A stretch of DNA of 64,000 bases from the NCBI RefSeq assembly GCF_034479515.1, contig NZ_CP140152.1, positions 2,976,001-3,040,000 of the forward strand, in the 5' to 3' direction. Source of the stretch: Duganella zoogloeoides (GTDB lineage: Bacteria > Pseudomonadota > Gammaproteobacteria > Burkholderiales > Burkholderiaceae_D). Under the pieces are notes generated by a model. That model was given only the letters and a program-made list of their open reading frames with translations, was not told the DNA's origin and did no database searches. Below, piece by piece: positions 24,886 through 33,725 of the stretch. Numbering within the stretch: the first letter of the stretch is position 1; each line of letters begins with the position of its first letter. Made by a program: the position numbers and the translations under genes.

Positions 24886-27800
24886 ATGCCCAGTACCCTC
24901 ACCCCAACCGGCGGTGGCCGCCGCGTGCCTGCCCGCCTGGCCTGTGGACTCACCATGATGGCCGGCCTGATCGCCCAGGCCTATGCCCAGCAACCCACCG
25001 CACCCACCGCCCCGGTGGACGAAGCGACGATCCAGAAGGTGGAGGTGAGCGGCTACCGCAACAGCCTGATCTCGTCGGCCAAGGACAAGAAGGAAGCGGT
25101 AGGCTTCCAGGATTCGATCAACGCCGAGGACTTCGGCAAATTCCCGGACAAGAATATCGCCGAGTCCCTCAGCCGCATTCCCGGCGTGGGCGTCTCGCGC
25201 GACGTCACCGGCGAAGGCATGAACATCCAGATTCGCGGCCTCGGTTCGAGCTTCACCAAGATCCTGCTGAACAATGCGCAGATCGCGGTGGCGTCGTCCG
25301 GCCCGATCGATGGCCAGAACAGCAACCGCGAGGTCGATCTCGATCTGCTGCCCACCGACCTGTTCACCAAGCTCACGGTGAGCAAGAGCCCATCGGCCAG
25401 CATGCTCGAAGGCGGCGCCGCCGGCGTGGTGAACCTGCGCAGCGCGCGCCCGTTCGACAAGGAAGGCCGCACCGTGGCCATGAGCGTGACCGGCACCCGC
25501 AACCAGATCGCCGACAAGACCGGGGGCCGGGGTTCGCTGCTGGCCAGCCAGACCTGGGGCAAGACCTTCGGCATCCTGGGCGGCATTTCGGTGTCGCGCC
25601 AGGAGATCCGCACCACCGGTTTCGAATCGGTGGGCTGGACCAACCCGAACCTGAGCGCCACCCAGAACACGTCGCCCACCCGCAACAACACCGGCGGCGG
25701 CAACTGGAACATCCCGGCCGTGGTGCCGGCCAACGCCGGCAACGGGCTGGTGCCGGGCACGGTGATCGACCAAGCCTTCCTGCTGCAGCACAATCCGGGT
25801 CTTACCATCGAGCAGATCGACAACGCCATCCTGCCGCGCCTGGGCCGCACCATGGACTACTTCGGCACCAAGGACAAGCTCTCGGCGATTTTCAGCAGCG
25901 AATACCGCCCGACCGACGACCTGCACTTCTACGTCGACACGATGTACAGCAAGCGTGACGACAAGGCCCAGCGCGTGGCCTACAACTGGGCCGTGCGCAA
26001 CAACGGCGTCATCCCGCTCAACATGACCGTGGACCGCAGCGATTGCAGCGCCGGCTGCACCGTCACCGGCGGCACTTTTGCCAACTCGCTCAACTTCATC
26101 GAGTACGGCCCGCGCCGCGACAAGGTGGACCTGCTGGGCATCAACCCCGGCATGGAATGGACCATTACGCCCAAGCTGAAACTCGACGCGCAAGTGAACT
26201 ACACGCGCAGCCGCTTTACCCACGAAGCGCCGACGGTGATGCCGATCACGCCTGCCAACAGCGGCAACACGGTCACCTATGACAACAACGGCGGCGGCAT
26301 CCCGAACATCACCTCCAGCCTCGATCTGAACAACCCGGGCAACTATGCGTGGGCCGGCGGCCGCGTGAACATCGCCAACGAGCTGCGCGAAACCCGCACC
26401 AAGGGCGCCCACACGGATCTGACCTGGGGCGACCGCGCCTTCAACATCAAGGCCGGTATCGCCTACGACGATATCAACCGCCGCATCCGCGCCCAGGAAA
26501 ATTCGGCCGCGTGGCAGGCCGCCGTGTGCGGCAACAACCCGAGCGTGCTGCTGGCCGGCCCCAATGGCGGCCCTGCCTGCAACGGCGCCAATACGCCGGG
26601 CGCCAGCGCCGCCGCGCTGTACCCGGGCTTCGGCACCGGCTACACCGCCGGCCGCACCGACGCCCTCACCTACGGCGGCTCGCTGATCCCGCAAAGCGCG
26701 CTCGCCAGCTACATCGTGCCCGGCCCGTACGGCCGCCCGATCATCGACTGGGACCGCTTCCGCAAGGATTCCAACTACGACACGTACAACAACAACGCAC
26801 CGTACGCCACGTCGTCGTCCACCGGCGCCAGCGCCGGCTTCATCGCCGAAAAAACCACCGGCATCTACACCGAACTCAATGGCGAAGCCAAGCCGTGGGG
26901 CCTGGACCTGCGCTACAACGCCGGCATCCGCTACGTGCGCACCCGCCAGGAGGTGGGCTCGTACAATTCGTTTGCCGATCCGCGCAACGCCACCCTGCCG
27001 CTCAACGGCAGCAAGTACCCGAACGTGGACCAGTGGGTGTACCAGGAGACCACCTACAACAACACGCTGCCGTCGGCCACCGCCGCCCTCAACCTGCGCA
27101 GCGACATCGTGGCCCGCGCCGCCGTCTCGCGCAGCATGACGCGCGCCGACCCGAACGCGTTGCGCCCCGGCATCAACTTCTCCTCGCCGTCGGCGGACAT
27201 CGGCACCATCGGCAATCCCACCCTGAAACCGTACCTGTCCGATAATATCGACCTGGGGCTGGACTGGTACACGGGCCGCGAAGGTTACGTGAGCGCCACC
27301 GTGTTCCAGAAAAAGGTGGACGGCTTCACCGCCAACGAGAACCTGACGCTGCCGTTTTCCGACCTGGCGGCCTTCGGCATCAACTACAACAACCTCACGC
27401 CCAACCAGCAAAGCGCGATCAACGACCGCGGTGGCCCGAACGCCGCCAACGTGGTCATGACGCGCACCCGCAATGCCAGCGGCAAGCTGCGCATCCGCGG
27501 CCTGGAACTGGGCTGGGTGCAGCCGCTCGACAAGCTGCTGCCGTTCAAGGGCCTGGGCTTCAACGAAACCGTCACCTTCATCACCCAGCGCGCCAGTGGC
27601 GAAGGCAGCGAGGGCTTCGTGGCGCTGGGAGTACCGAAGCGTACCAACAACTTCTCGCTTTTTTACGAGAATTACGGCTACTCGGCGCGCCTGTCGCACA
27701 CGTTCTCCAAGGGCAGCCAGGTCTCTACCGGCAACCAGAACGGCATCACGCTGGCCAACCTGTACGTGAACGACTACAAGCAGCTCGATTTCTCGTCGAG

Positions 27801-27969
27801 CATCGACCTGGAACAGGTGCTGGACCGCGACGGCTGGCCGACGCTGACCTTCGACATCGTCAACCTGAACCGCGACGCGAAGCAGACCTACTTCCAGTTT
27901 TCGAACGCCCGCTTTACCGAGTACGCTCCCGGCCGCACCTATTCCTTCGGCTTGCGCAAGAAGTTCTGA
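24886..27969 (+). CDS. TonB-dependent receptor, carbohydrate-uptake type
   Basis: This 1027-residue outer-membrane receptor has a signal peptide ending near AYAQ. The plug domain begins with KVEVSGYRNSLISSAKDKKE and includes FGKFPDKNIAESLSRIPGV and IQIRGLGSS. A 22-stranded-barrel-type C-terminal region ends in SFGLRKKF with the required terminal Phe. The plug pattern is that of the long Caulobacter/Xanthomonas receptors that import plant-polysaccharide oligosaccharides through TonB-ExbB-ExbD. Its genomic partners (GH35, GH3, GH115, GH67, esterase) point to acidic xylo-oligosaccharides as ligand. It is under its own promoter with a LacI-type operator, and a strong terminator follows it. Confidence 0.93.
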   Translation: MPSTLTPTGGGRRVPARLACGLTMMAGLIAQAYAQQPTAPTAPVDEATIQKVEVSGYRNSLISSAKDKKEAVGFQDSINAEDFGKFPDKNIAESLSRIPGVGVSRDVTGEGMNIQIRGLGSSFTKILLNNAQIAVASSGPIDGQNSNREVDLDLLPTDLFTKLTVSKSPSASMLEGGAAGVVNLRSARPFDKEGRTVAMSVTGTRNQIADKTGGRGSLLASQTWGKTFGILGGISVSRQEIRTTGFESVGWTNPNLSATQNTSPTRNNTGGGNWNIPAVVPANAGNGLVPGTVIDQAFLLQHNPGLTIEQIDNAILPRLGRTMDYFGTKDKLSAIFSSEYRPTDDLHFYVDTMYSKRDDKAQRVAYNWAVRNNGVIPLNMTVDRSDCSAGCTVTGGTFANSLNFIEYGPRRDKVDLLGINPGMEWTITPKLKLDAQVNYTRSRFTHEAPTVMPITPANSGNTVTYDNNGGGIPNITSSLDLNNPGNYAWAGGRVNIANELRETRTKGAHTDLTWGDRAFNIKAGIAYDDINRRIRAQENSAAWQAAVCGNNPSVLLAGPNGGPACNGANTPGASAAALYPGFGTGYTAGRTDALTYGGSLIPQSALASYIVPGPYGRPIIDWDRFRKDSNYDTYNNNAPYATSSSTGASAGFIAEKTTGIYTELNGEAKPWGLDLRYNAGIRYVRTRQEVGSYNSFADPRNATLPLNGSKYPNVDQWVYQETTYNNTLPSATAALNLRSDIVARAAVSRSMTRADPNALRPGINFSSPSADIGTIGNPTLKPYLSDNIDLGLDWYTGREGYVSATVFQKKVDGFTANENLTLPFSDLAAFGINYNNLTPNQQSAINDRGGPNAANVVMTRTRNASGKLRIRGLELGWVQPLDKLLPFKGLGFNETVTFITQRASGEGSEGFVALGVPKRTNNFSLFYENYGYSARLSHTFSKGSQVSTGNQNGITLANLYVNDYKQLDFSSSIDLEQVLDRDGWPTLTFDIVNLNRDAKQTYFQFSNARFTEYAPGRTYSFGLRKKF

Positions 27970-28014
27970 TGTGTCGCTCCCTGCTCCCTTGTTGACTCAA
28001 GGAGCAGTTTATGG

Positions 28015-28049
28015 GCACCGCCGCCGGGTGGCGGCGGTGCTTCTTTTTT
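28015..28049 (+). terminator. intrinsic terminator after the TonB-dependent receptor
   Basis: GCACCGCCGCC and GGCGGCGGTGC form a perfect GC-rich hairpin with a tiny loop (28015-28040), followed by TTCTTTTTT. It separates the receptor from the GH35 gene by termination or attenuation, so the two may be expressed at different levels. Confidence 0.9.
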
Positions 28050-28072
28050 GACAGACTCCGAGGATAACCACG

Positions 28073-29734
28073 ATGACCCTGTGCGCATCGACCCGCCGCG
28101 CCTTTTATGCGTTGTGCGCCATTGCCGTAATCGGCATTTCTACCGACACAGCCGCCGCTGCGTCCAACCCGCCGCATCTGCGCCAGCAAGGCACGGCTAC
28201 CCAGCTCATGGTCGATGACCGGCCATTCCTGGTGCTGGGCGGCGAACTGCATAACTCGTCCGCCTCGCACCTGCCCTACCTCAACCGGCTGTGGCCCGCC
28301 CTGAAAAAAGCGGAGCTCAACACCGTGCTGGCGCCAGTGCAGTGGGACCAGGTGGAACCGGAGGAAGGCCGCTACGACTTCACGGTGCTGGACGGCATGC
28401 TGAAACAGGCCCGCGCCAACGACATGCGCCTGATCCTGCTATGGTTCGGCGCCTGGAAAAACTCGATGTCCACCTATGTGCCGCCGTATGTCAAGCGCGA
28501 TACCAGGCGCTTCCCGCGCGCGCAGAACCGCGCGGGCGCCGCTCAGGAAATCCTGTCGCCTTTCGGCGAACAGACCTTGCAGCGCGATACCGCTGCTTTC
28601 CGCGCGCTGCTGGCGCACCTCAGGCAGGCCGACACCCAGCACACCGTGGTCATGGTGCAGGTGGAAAACGAGATCGGCATGTTGCCGGACGTGCGCGACT
28701 TCGGCCCGCTGGCCAATGCCGCCCTGGCCGGCCAGGTGCCGAAGCGCCTGCTCGACTACCTGCAAGCCCATCGCACCACCCTGCATCCGTCGCTGCTGGC
28801 CTTGTGGAATGCGCAGGGCCAGCGCACCAGCGGTACCTGGGCCGAGGTGTTCGGGACGTCAACCGGCGCCGAAGAGGTGTTCCAGGCGTGGGCATACGCG
28901 GCGTTCGTGGAAATCATGAGCGCGGCCGGCAAAGCCGCGTACCCGATTCCGCTGTACGTGAACGCTGCGCTCAACCGGCCGGGCAAGAAGCCGGGCGAGT
29001 ACCCGAGCGCCGGTCCGCTGCCGCACCTGTTCGATGTCTGGAAGGCGGCAGCGCCATCGCTCGACCTGCTGGCGATCGACACCTATTTCCCCAACTTCAC
29101 CGACTGGGCGCCGCAGTTCAAGCGCCACGACAACCCGCTGTTCGTGCCGGAGGCCGACAACGCCGGCCGCCACGACGCCGCCGCCAAGGCCTTTTATGCC
29201 ATCGGCGAGCACGACGCCTTCGGCTTTTCGCCGTTCGGCATCGAGGACAGCACCGGTCTTGGCGATGACACCCTGCCCGCCGCCTACCGCCTGCTGCGGC
29301 AACTGGCGCCGGTGATCAACCAGCACCAGGGCGCCGGCCGCACGCGCGGCTTCAAGTCGCGTGTATCGTACGACGGCGTGGTCGATGCAGCCCCGCAGCA
29401 GGCCACCATGGGCGGCGTCACTTTGAACGTGGCCTTCGGTAATCCGTGGGCCAAGGCCGACAACAAGGACATCGAATCGTTCGGCGGCCTGGTGATACGT
29501 CTGGCCGACGACGAATTTCTCATCGCCGGCAAAGGCCTGACTGTCACCTTCAAGGACGCCACCGGCGCCGGAGAGAGCATCGGCCTGGAACTGGTCACCG
29601 AAGGAAGCTACGAGAACGGCAAATGGGTGCCGGGACGCTGGCTCAATGGCGACGAGATCCACCAGGGCCGCCAGGTGATGCTGGTAACGGGCGCCTTTAC
29701 CGCGCAACGGGTCAAGCTGTACCGCTACAAGTAG
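28073..29734 (+). CDS. GH35-type beta-galactosidase with DUF5597 C-terminal domain
   Basis: This 553-residue exported glycoside hydrolase has a signal peptide (to about residue 29). Its TIM barrel begins with LMVDDRPFLVLGGELHNSS, the usual GH35 opening. VQVENEIGM supplies the probable acid/base glutamate (E200), and FVPEADN supplies a candidate nucleophile (E360). The C-terminal part after about 430 matches the DUF5597 region found in this GH35 branch. It would release terminal beta-galactose, or possibly another beta-linked sugar, from hemicellulose side chains in the periplasm. The ribosome-binding site GAGGA precedes the ATG. The gene follows the receptor terminator by 23 bp, so read-through or a hidden promoter drives it. 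Confidence 0.85.
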   Translation: MTLCASTRRAFYALCAIAVIGISTDTAAAASNPPHLRQQGTATQLMVDDRPFLVLGGELHNSSASHLPYLNRLWPALKKAELNTVLAPVQWDQVEPEEGRYDFTVLDGMLKQARANDMRLILLWFGAWKNSMSTYVPPYVKRDTRRFPRAQNRAGAAQEILSPFGEQTLQRDTAAFRALLAHLRQADTQHTVVMVQVENEIGMLPDVRDFGPLANAALAGQVPKRLLDYLQAHRTTLHPSLLALWNAQGQRTSGTWAEVFGTSTGAEEVFQAWAYAAFVEIMSAAGKAAYPIPLYVNAALNRPGKKPGEYPSAGPLPHLFDVWKAAAPSLDLLAIDTYFPNFTDWAPQFKRHDNPLFVPEADNAGRHDAAAKAFYAIGEHDAFGFSPFGIEDSTGLGDDTLPAAYRLLRQLAPVINQHQGAGRTRGFKSRVSYDGVVDAAPQQATMGGVTLNVAFGNPWAKADNKDIESFGGLVIRLADDEFLIAGKGLTVTFKDATGAGESIGLELVTEGSYENGKWVPGRWLNGDEIHQGRQVMLVTGAFTAQRVKLYRYK

Positions 29735-29780
29735 CGCGTAGCGCAGCAGTTGTACGACGACCGGAAGCAAACGGTGGAAA

Positions 29781-29804
29781 TATGCTAAAGTGTTACCGCA
29801 ACCA
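29781..29804 (+). promoter_or_regulatory. -10 box and LacI-family operator of the first lacI gene
   Basis: TATGCT (29781-29786) is a plausible -10 box. TGTTACCGCAACCA (29791-29804) follows after four bases and matches the operator palindrome TGGTAGCGCTACCA at 11 of 14 positions. Spacing from the -10 box is the same as at the receptor promoter. No good -35 box is seen. It suggests autoregulation of the LacI gene 57 bp downstream. Confidence 0.5.
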
Positions 29805-29819
29805 TCGGTCGATGGTTGC
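29798..29819. repeat. perfect 10-bp inverted repeat upstream of lacI
   Basis: The arms GCAACCATCG and CGATGGTTGC are perfectly complementary with two bases between them. No T-run follows, so it is not an intrinsic terminator. It overlaps the end of the LacI-type operator and holds ACCA and TGGT half-sites in the reverse order, so it may bind a second dimer or form a leader hairpin. Confidence 0.6.
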
Positions 29820-29861
29820 CTAACATTTCCAGTGATATTTTCCAGCTAAGGTAGTCCCGCA

Positions 29862-30998
29862 ATGAATAAATTGGCGCCAGAAGAGCGCAGCCAGCCGACG
29901 ATGCACGACGTGGCGCGGCTGGCTGGCGTGTCGCCGATGACGGTATCGCGCGTCATGAATGGCAAGGACACGGTCCACGCCAAAACCCGCAAGAAGGTCG
30001 CCGACGCGGCGGCCGCGCTCAACTACATGCCCAACCAGGAAGCGCGCAAGCTGGCCGGCGCGCGGCCGATGCGCATCGGTTTCTTGTACAGCAATCCCAG
30101 CGCCGGCTACCTGAGCGCCTTGCTGGTCGGCCTGTTGAACCAGTCCAGCATCCACAATATGCAGCTGTTCGTGGAAAAAGGCGATGGCCAGGCTCACCAG
30201 CTCGAACAGATCGAACGCCTGATCGGCAACAACCTCGATGGCATCATCCTGCCGCCGCCGCTCGGCGACGATCCGGCCATCCTGGCGCGCCTGAAAAGCG
30301 CCGGCGCGCCGGTGGTGACCGTGGCCTGCGGCCAGCCCGATCCCGACGTGAGCCCGGTCAGTTCCGTCAGCATCGACGACTACCTGGCTGCCTACCAGAT
30401 GACGCGCCAGCTGATTGGCCTGGGCCACCACCGCATCGGCTTCATCGCCGGCGACGGCAACCAGACCGCCAGCGCGCGGCGCCTGGCCGGCCACCAGGCT
30501 GCGCTGCAGGAAGCGGGCGCCGATACCGCGCCCGAGCTGGTCGTGCCAGGTTTGTACACCTATCGTTCGGGACTGGAAGCGGCGGAAGCGTTGTTGGCGC
30601 TGGCAGAACGTCCTACCGCCATTTTCGCCAGCAACGACGACATGGCGGCAGCCACGGTGGCGGTGGCCCACCGGCTGGGCATGGACGTGCCGGGAGACTT
30701 GACGGTGGTCGGCTTCGACGATACCGCGCTGGCCACCACCATCTGGCCGGCATTGACCACCGTGCACCAGCCGATCACCGACATGGCCGGCGAAGCGGCA
30801 CGCCTGCTGCAACGGCAAATCCGCCGCCAGCGCGACGGCGCACCACTGAAACCCGAACACCTGTTGATGAATTTCTCGCTGATCCGGCGCCAGTCCGACG
30901 CCGCCCCGCGCGTGCGCCCGCCGGCGCACTTCATGCCACCACAGGCGCCGCGCCCTGTGGACGCGGAAATGGCGTCGGCTACCCCACCATCAGCTTGA
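29862..30998 (+). CDS. LacI-family transcriptional regulator (first of two paralogues)
   Basis: This 378-residue repressor has a LacI helix-turn-helix at residues about 14-37 (MHDVARLAGVSPMTVSRVMN) and the hinge region (NYMPNQEARKLAGARP). The periplasmic-binding-protein-like sugar domain follows (IGFLYSNPSAGYLSALLVGL, IFASNDDMAAA, VVGFDDTALATTIWP). The C-terminal tail beyond about 345 is Pro/Ala-rich. It is closely similar throughout to the LacI protein at 40178-41245. Its place between the receptor/GH35 and GH3/GH115 genes makes it the probable repressor of the locus, induced by a xylan-derived sugar or uronate. The 3' end overlaps the opposing GH3 gene by 20 bases. Confidence 0.92.
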   Translation: MNKLAPEERSQPTMHDVARLAGVSPMTVSRVMNGKDTVHAKTRKKVADAAAALNYMPNQEARKLAGARPMRIGFLYSNPSAGYLSALLVGLLNQSSIHNMQLFVEKGDGQAHQLEQIERLIGNNLDGIILPPPLGDDPAILARLKSAGAPVVTVACGQPDPDVSPVSSVSIDDYLAAYQMTRQLIGLGHHRIGFIAGDGNQTASARRLAGHQAALQEAGADTAPELVVPGLYTYRSGLEAAEALLALAERPTAIFASNDDMAAATVAVAHRLGMDVPGDLTVVGFDDTALATTIWPALTTVHQPITDMAGEAARLLQRQIRRQRDGAPLKPEHLLMNFSLIRRQSDAAPRVRPPAHFMPPQAPRPVDAEMASATPPSA

Positions 30999-33366
30999 CG
31001 GATTTGAGCAGCGCCGAATCGGGGCCGGCGTGGATGGTGAAGCTGCCAGGCTCCACCAAGCGTTCCATCCGCACATTGTAGAACGACAGGTCCGCCGGCT
31101 TGATATCGAACGACAGCGTGCGGCGCTCGCCCGGTTGCAGGGTCACGCGCTTGAAGGCCTTCAGTTCCAGCACCGGCCGCGTGACCGAGCTGATATCGTC
31201 GCGGATGTAAATCTGCACCACCTCGTCGCCGGCGACCTTGCCGGTATTGACCACGTCCACTTCCACCGTGGTGCTCTCGCTGACGCCGATACGGGCCTTG
31301 CCCAGGCGCGGTTCCGAGATGGAGAACGTGGTGTAACTGAGACCGAAGCCGAACGGGAACAGCGGTTTGGTCGAGCCGTCGATGTAACCGCGCCGCGCCG
31401 ACGGCTTGTGGTTGTAGAAGATCGGCAGCTGGCCCACGCTGCGCGCGATCGACACCGGCAGCTTGCCGCCCGGGTTGGCGCGGCCGAACAGGATGTCGGC
31501 AACCGCGTTGCCGGTCTCCTGCCCCATGTACCAGCCTTCCACCAGCGCGTCGGCCTTTTCCGCCAGCAGGTTGACCGACAGCGGCCGGCCGTTGAGCAGG
31601 AACACCACGGTCGGTTTGCCCAGCGCGAAAATGGCGCGCGCCAGGTCGTTCTGCTGGCCCATCAGGTCCAGCGTCTCGCGGTCGCCCAGGTGATTGTCGG
31701 CCCACGCTTCGCGGCTGGTCTGCTCGTTGTCGCCCAGGACCATGATGATGGTGTCGGCGTGCTTTGCCGCCGCCACCGCCTCGGCGATCAGCTTCGCATT
31801 GACTTCCGGCGCAACGAACTTGATCTCGTCCTGGCCCCAGATGCGGCTTTCGGTGATGCGCACGCCTTCGGCATAGGCCAGCTCGAAGCCCTGGGCCCGG
31901 CTCTCGGCCTGCAAGCCCTCGTACACCGACACCACGTGGCGCGGAATGTCGGAGTAGCCGCCGATCGGCGTGTCCTTGGCATGGGTACCGAGCAGCAGCA
32001 CCTTGCCCACCTTCTTGCCGTCGAGCGGCAGCAGGCCCTTGTCGTTTTTCAGCAGCACCGGCGTGCGAGTGGCGGCCAGGCGCGCCAGTGCTACCGCGTC
32101 GGCAGTGGCGGTCAGGCTGTCGGCGCGGTTGGCGTCCACGTAAGGCTGCTCGAACAGGCCGGCCTGGAACTTGAGTTTTAAAATGCGGCGCACCACGGTG
32201 TCGATTTCCTTGACCGCCACGCGCTTTTCCTTGACCAGCGCGGCCAGCGACAGGTAGCCCAGCGGGTCCGGCGTTTCGATATCGACGCCGGCCTTGATCG
32301 CATAGTAGCCCGCCTCTTTCGGATCCGCGGCCAGCTTGTGGCGCGTGACCAGTTCATTGATGCCGAAGTAGTCGGACACCGTCACGCCCTGGAAGCCCCA
32401 CTCCTCGCGCAGCACCTTGTGCAGCAGCCAGTGGCTGGCGTGCGACGGAATGCCGCCGATCTCGTTATACGACGGCATCACTGCCGCCACGTTGGTCTCG
32501 CGGATCAGGCGCTCGAACGGCGGGAAAAAGTCTTCGCGCAGGGTGCGCTCGCTCACTTCGGCGGGGCCGATGTTGGTGCCGTTTTCCGGCTGGCCGTGAC
32601 CGGTCATGTGCTTGAGCGTGACGAACACCTTGTCTTTGGCCAGCACCGGGTCTTCGCCGGCAAAGCCGATCACCGCCGCCTTGCCGATTTCGGCGCACAG
32701 GTGGGCGTCTTCGCCGTAGGTTTCCTCGATGCGGCCCCAGCGCGGTTCGCGCGCCACGTCCACCACGGGCGCCAGCGCCAGGTTGGCGCCGCGCGCGCGC
32801 ATCTCGCGCGCCGCCACGCTGAACACCTGTTTGGTGAGCTCCGGGTCGAACGACGAAGCCAGGCCGATCGCCTGCGGGAAGCTGGTGGCGTCGCGCGCCA
32901 CGTAGCCGTGCAGCGCTTCTTCGTGCATGAACAGCGGGATGCCGAGGCGGGTCTGCTCCACCGCCCATTTTTGCGCGGCATTGGTGTACACGGCGGTTTC
33001 CAGCGCCGTGCGGTTCTTGACGCCGCCGGTATCGCCGGCGCCGGCGGCCTGGCCCAGCTGGCGGTCGGACGGACGGCCGATCATGCCGATACCGTGCGGG
33101 TAGGCCTGTTTGGCTTTCGCAGCGGAGAACTCGCCGCTGGCATCCTGGATCTCGGTCTTCTTCTGCCATACGCACAGCATCTGGGCGATTTTCTCTTCCA
33201 GCGTCATGCGGCCCAGCAGGTCGTTTACCCGGCGGTCCAGCGGCAAGGCGGCGTCCTTGTAGGGTACGTTGACGGACGTGGCAGCGAAGGCCATCGGCGC
33301 CGACACCATGGACAGGCCGGCGACGCCGGTCATCGAGGACAGGAAGTCCCTGCGGTTGGTTTTCAT
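30979..33366 (-). CDS. GH3 glycosidase with Tat signal (beta-glucosidase/beta-xylosidase)
   Basis: This 795-residue exported GH3 enzyme removes terminal beta-linked glucose or xylose. The N-terminus carries a twin-arginine signal (TNRRDFLSS). The barrel domain has VTLKHMTGHGQPENGTN and the nucleophile in VSDYFGI (D332). The second GH3 domain includes VLGDNEQTSREAW and LLNGRPLSV, and a C-terminal fibronectin-III-like domain (VVNTGKVAGDEVVQIYI) ends the chain. The start at 33366 has a GGAG site; an upstream in-frame codon exists but would bury the Tat signal. In this locus beta-xylosidase activity is plausible, but family motifs do not separate it from beta-glucosidase. Confidence 0.92.
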   Translation of the reverse strand: MKTNRRDFLSSMTGVAGLSMVSAPMAFAATSVNVPYKDAALPLDRRVNDLLGRMTLEEKIAQMLCVWQKKTEIQDASGEFSAAKAKQAYPHGIGMIGRPSDRQLGQAAGAGDTGGVKNRTALETAVYTNAAQKWAVEQTRLGIPLFMHEEALHGYVARDATSFPQAIGLASSFDPELTKQVFSVAAREMRARGANLALAPVVDVAREPRWGRIEETYGEDAHLCAEIGKAAVIGFAGEDPVLAKDKVFVTLKHMTGHGQPENGTNIGPAEVSERTLREDFFPPFERLIRETNVAAVMPSYNEIGGIPSHASHWLLHKVLREEWGFQGVTVSDYFGINELVTRHKLAADPKEAGYYAIKAGVDIETPDPLGYLSLAALVKEKRVAVKEIDTVVRRILKLKFQAGLFEQPYVDANRADSLTATADAVALARLAATRTPVLLKNDKGLLPLDGKKVGKVLLLGTHAKDTPIGGYSDIPRHVVSVYEGLQAESRAQGFELAYAEGVRITESRIWGQDEIKFVAPEVNAKLIAEAVAAAKHADTIIMVLGDNEQTSREAWADNHLGDRETLDLMGQQNDLARAIFALGKPTVVFLLNGRPLSVNLLAEKADALVEGWYMGQETGNAVADILFGRANPGGKLPVSIARSVGQLPIFYNHKPSARRGYIDGSTKPLFPFGFGLSYTTFSISEPRLGKARIGVSESTTVEVDVVNTGKVAGDEVVQIYIRDDISSVTRPVLELKAFKRVTLQPGERRTLSFDIKPADLSFYNVRMERLVEPGSFTIHAGPDSALLKSVKLMVG

Positions 33367-33404
33367 GCTTGTCTCCATATTTTTTATGTGGGTACTACAA
33401 ACGC

Positions 33405-33674
33405 TCAACGTCCCCGGCTGGGTTTATTGGGGGCATAGGTCCAGCCAGCTGGCGGTGATCTTGTCCGGCGCGGCGGGATTCCGCCTTGGTCTCGCGGCCA
33501 GAGTAGCCGTTCTCGGGACGGCGTGCCCACCACCAGCGTGAAGTAAGGCGCGTGCGCGCCGCACAGGTTGAGCGGCATGCTGCCATGGCCGGCTACCGGG
33601 ATCACGCGCATGGCCGTGACGACCGGTGTCATGCAATACGGGGAGGAATGCGGTAAATGTGTTGCCTGTACCAT
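33405..33674 (-). pseudogene. gudD: decayed glucarate dehydratase (gudD) remnant
   Basis: On the minus strand the translation from 33674 gives TPVVTAMRVIPVAGHGSMPL and then NLCGAHAPYFT, which matches the N-terminus of D-glucarate dehydratase. The next bases, in a second frame, read ENGYSGRETKAESRRA, resembling the internal GFSGREVMAEFRRATG block of GudD. The end, back in the first frame, reads GWTYAPNKPSRGR, like the family C-terminus. Only about 90 of some 445 codons remain, so at least two internal deletions and a frameshift have occurred. It fills most of the 359-bp gap between the GH3 start and the esterase gene. The start ATG still lies just past the operator at 33691-33704. Confidence 0.75.
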
Positions 33675-33704
33675 GCCTTTATCCTAAAATGATTAGCGCT
33701 ACCA
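33662..33704 (+). promoter_or_regulatory. promoter and LacI-family operator of the esterase-GH115-GH67 operon
   Basis: TTGCCT (33662-33667) and TAAAAT (33685-33690) are 17 bases apart, a good sigma70 pair. The operator GATTAGCGCTACCA (33691-33704) follows at once and matches TGGTAGCGCTACCA at 11 of 14 positions, including an unbroken TAGCGCTACCA. It lies at the expected transcription start. Being nearly palindromic, it could also have controlled the now-decayed gudD on the other strand. Confidence 0.65.
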
Positions 33705-33725
33705 TTTACTCAGTGTGAAGGATTT

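Noticed and set aside
24721-27699. 992-codon open frame antisense to the TonB-dependent receptor
   Set aside because: Its length is striking, but the receptor on the other strand has a complete plug, barrel and terminal Phe. The antisense translation is low-complexity Val/Gly/Arg/His.
33367-33725. an intact small gene in the gap between GH3 and the esterase gene
   Set aside because: The several short open frames here are pieces of one decayed glucarate dehydratase gene and do not form a complete protein.
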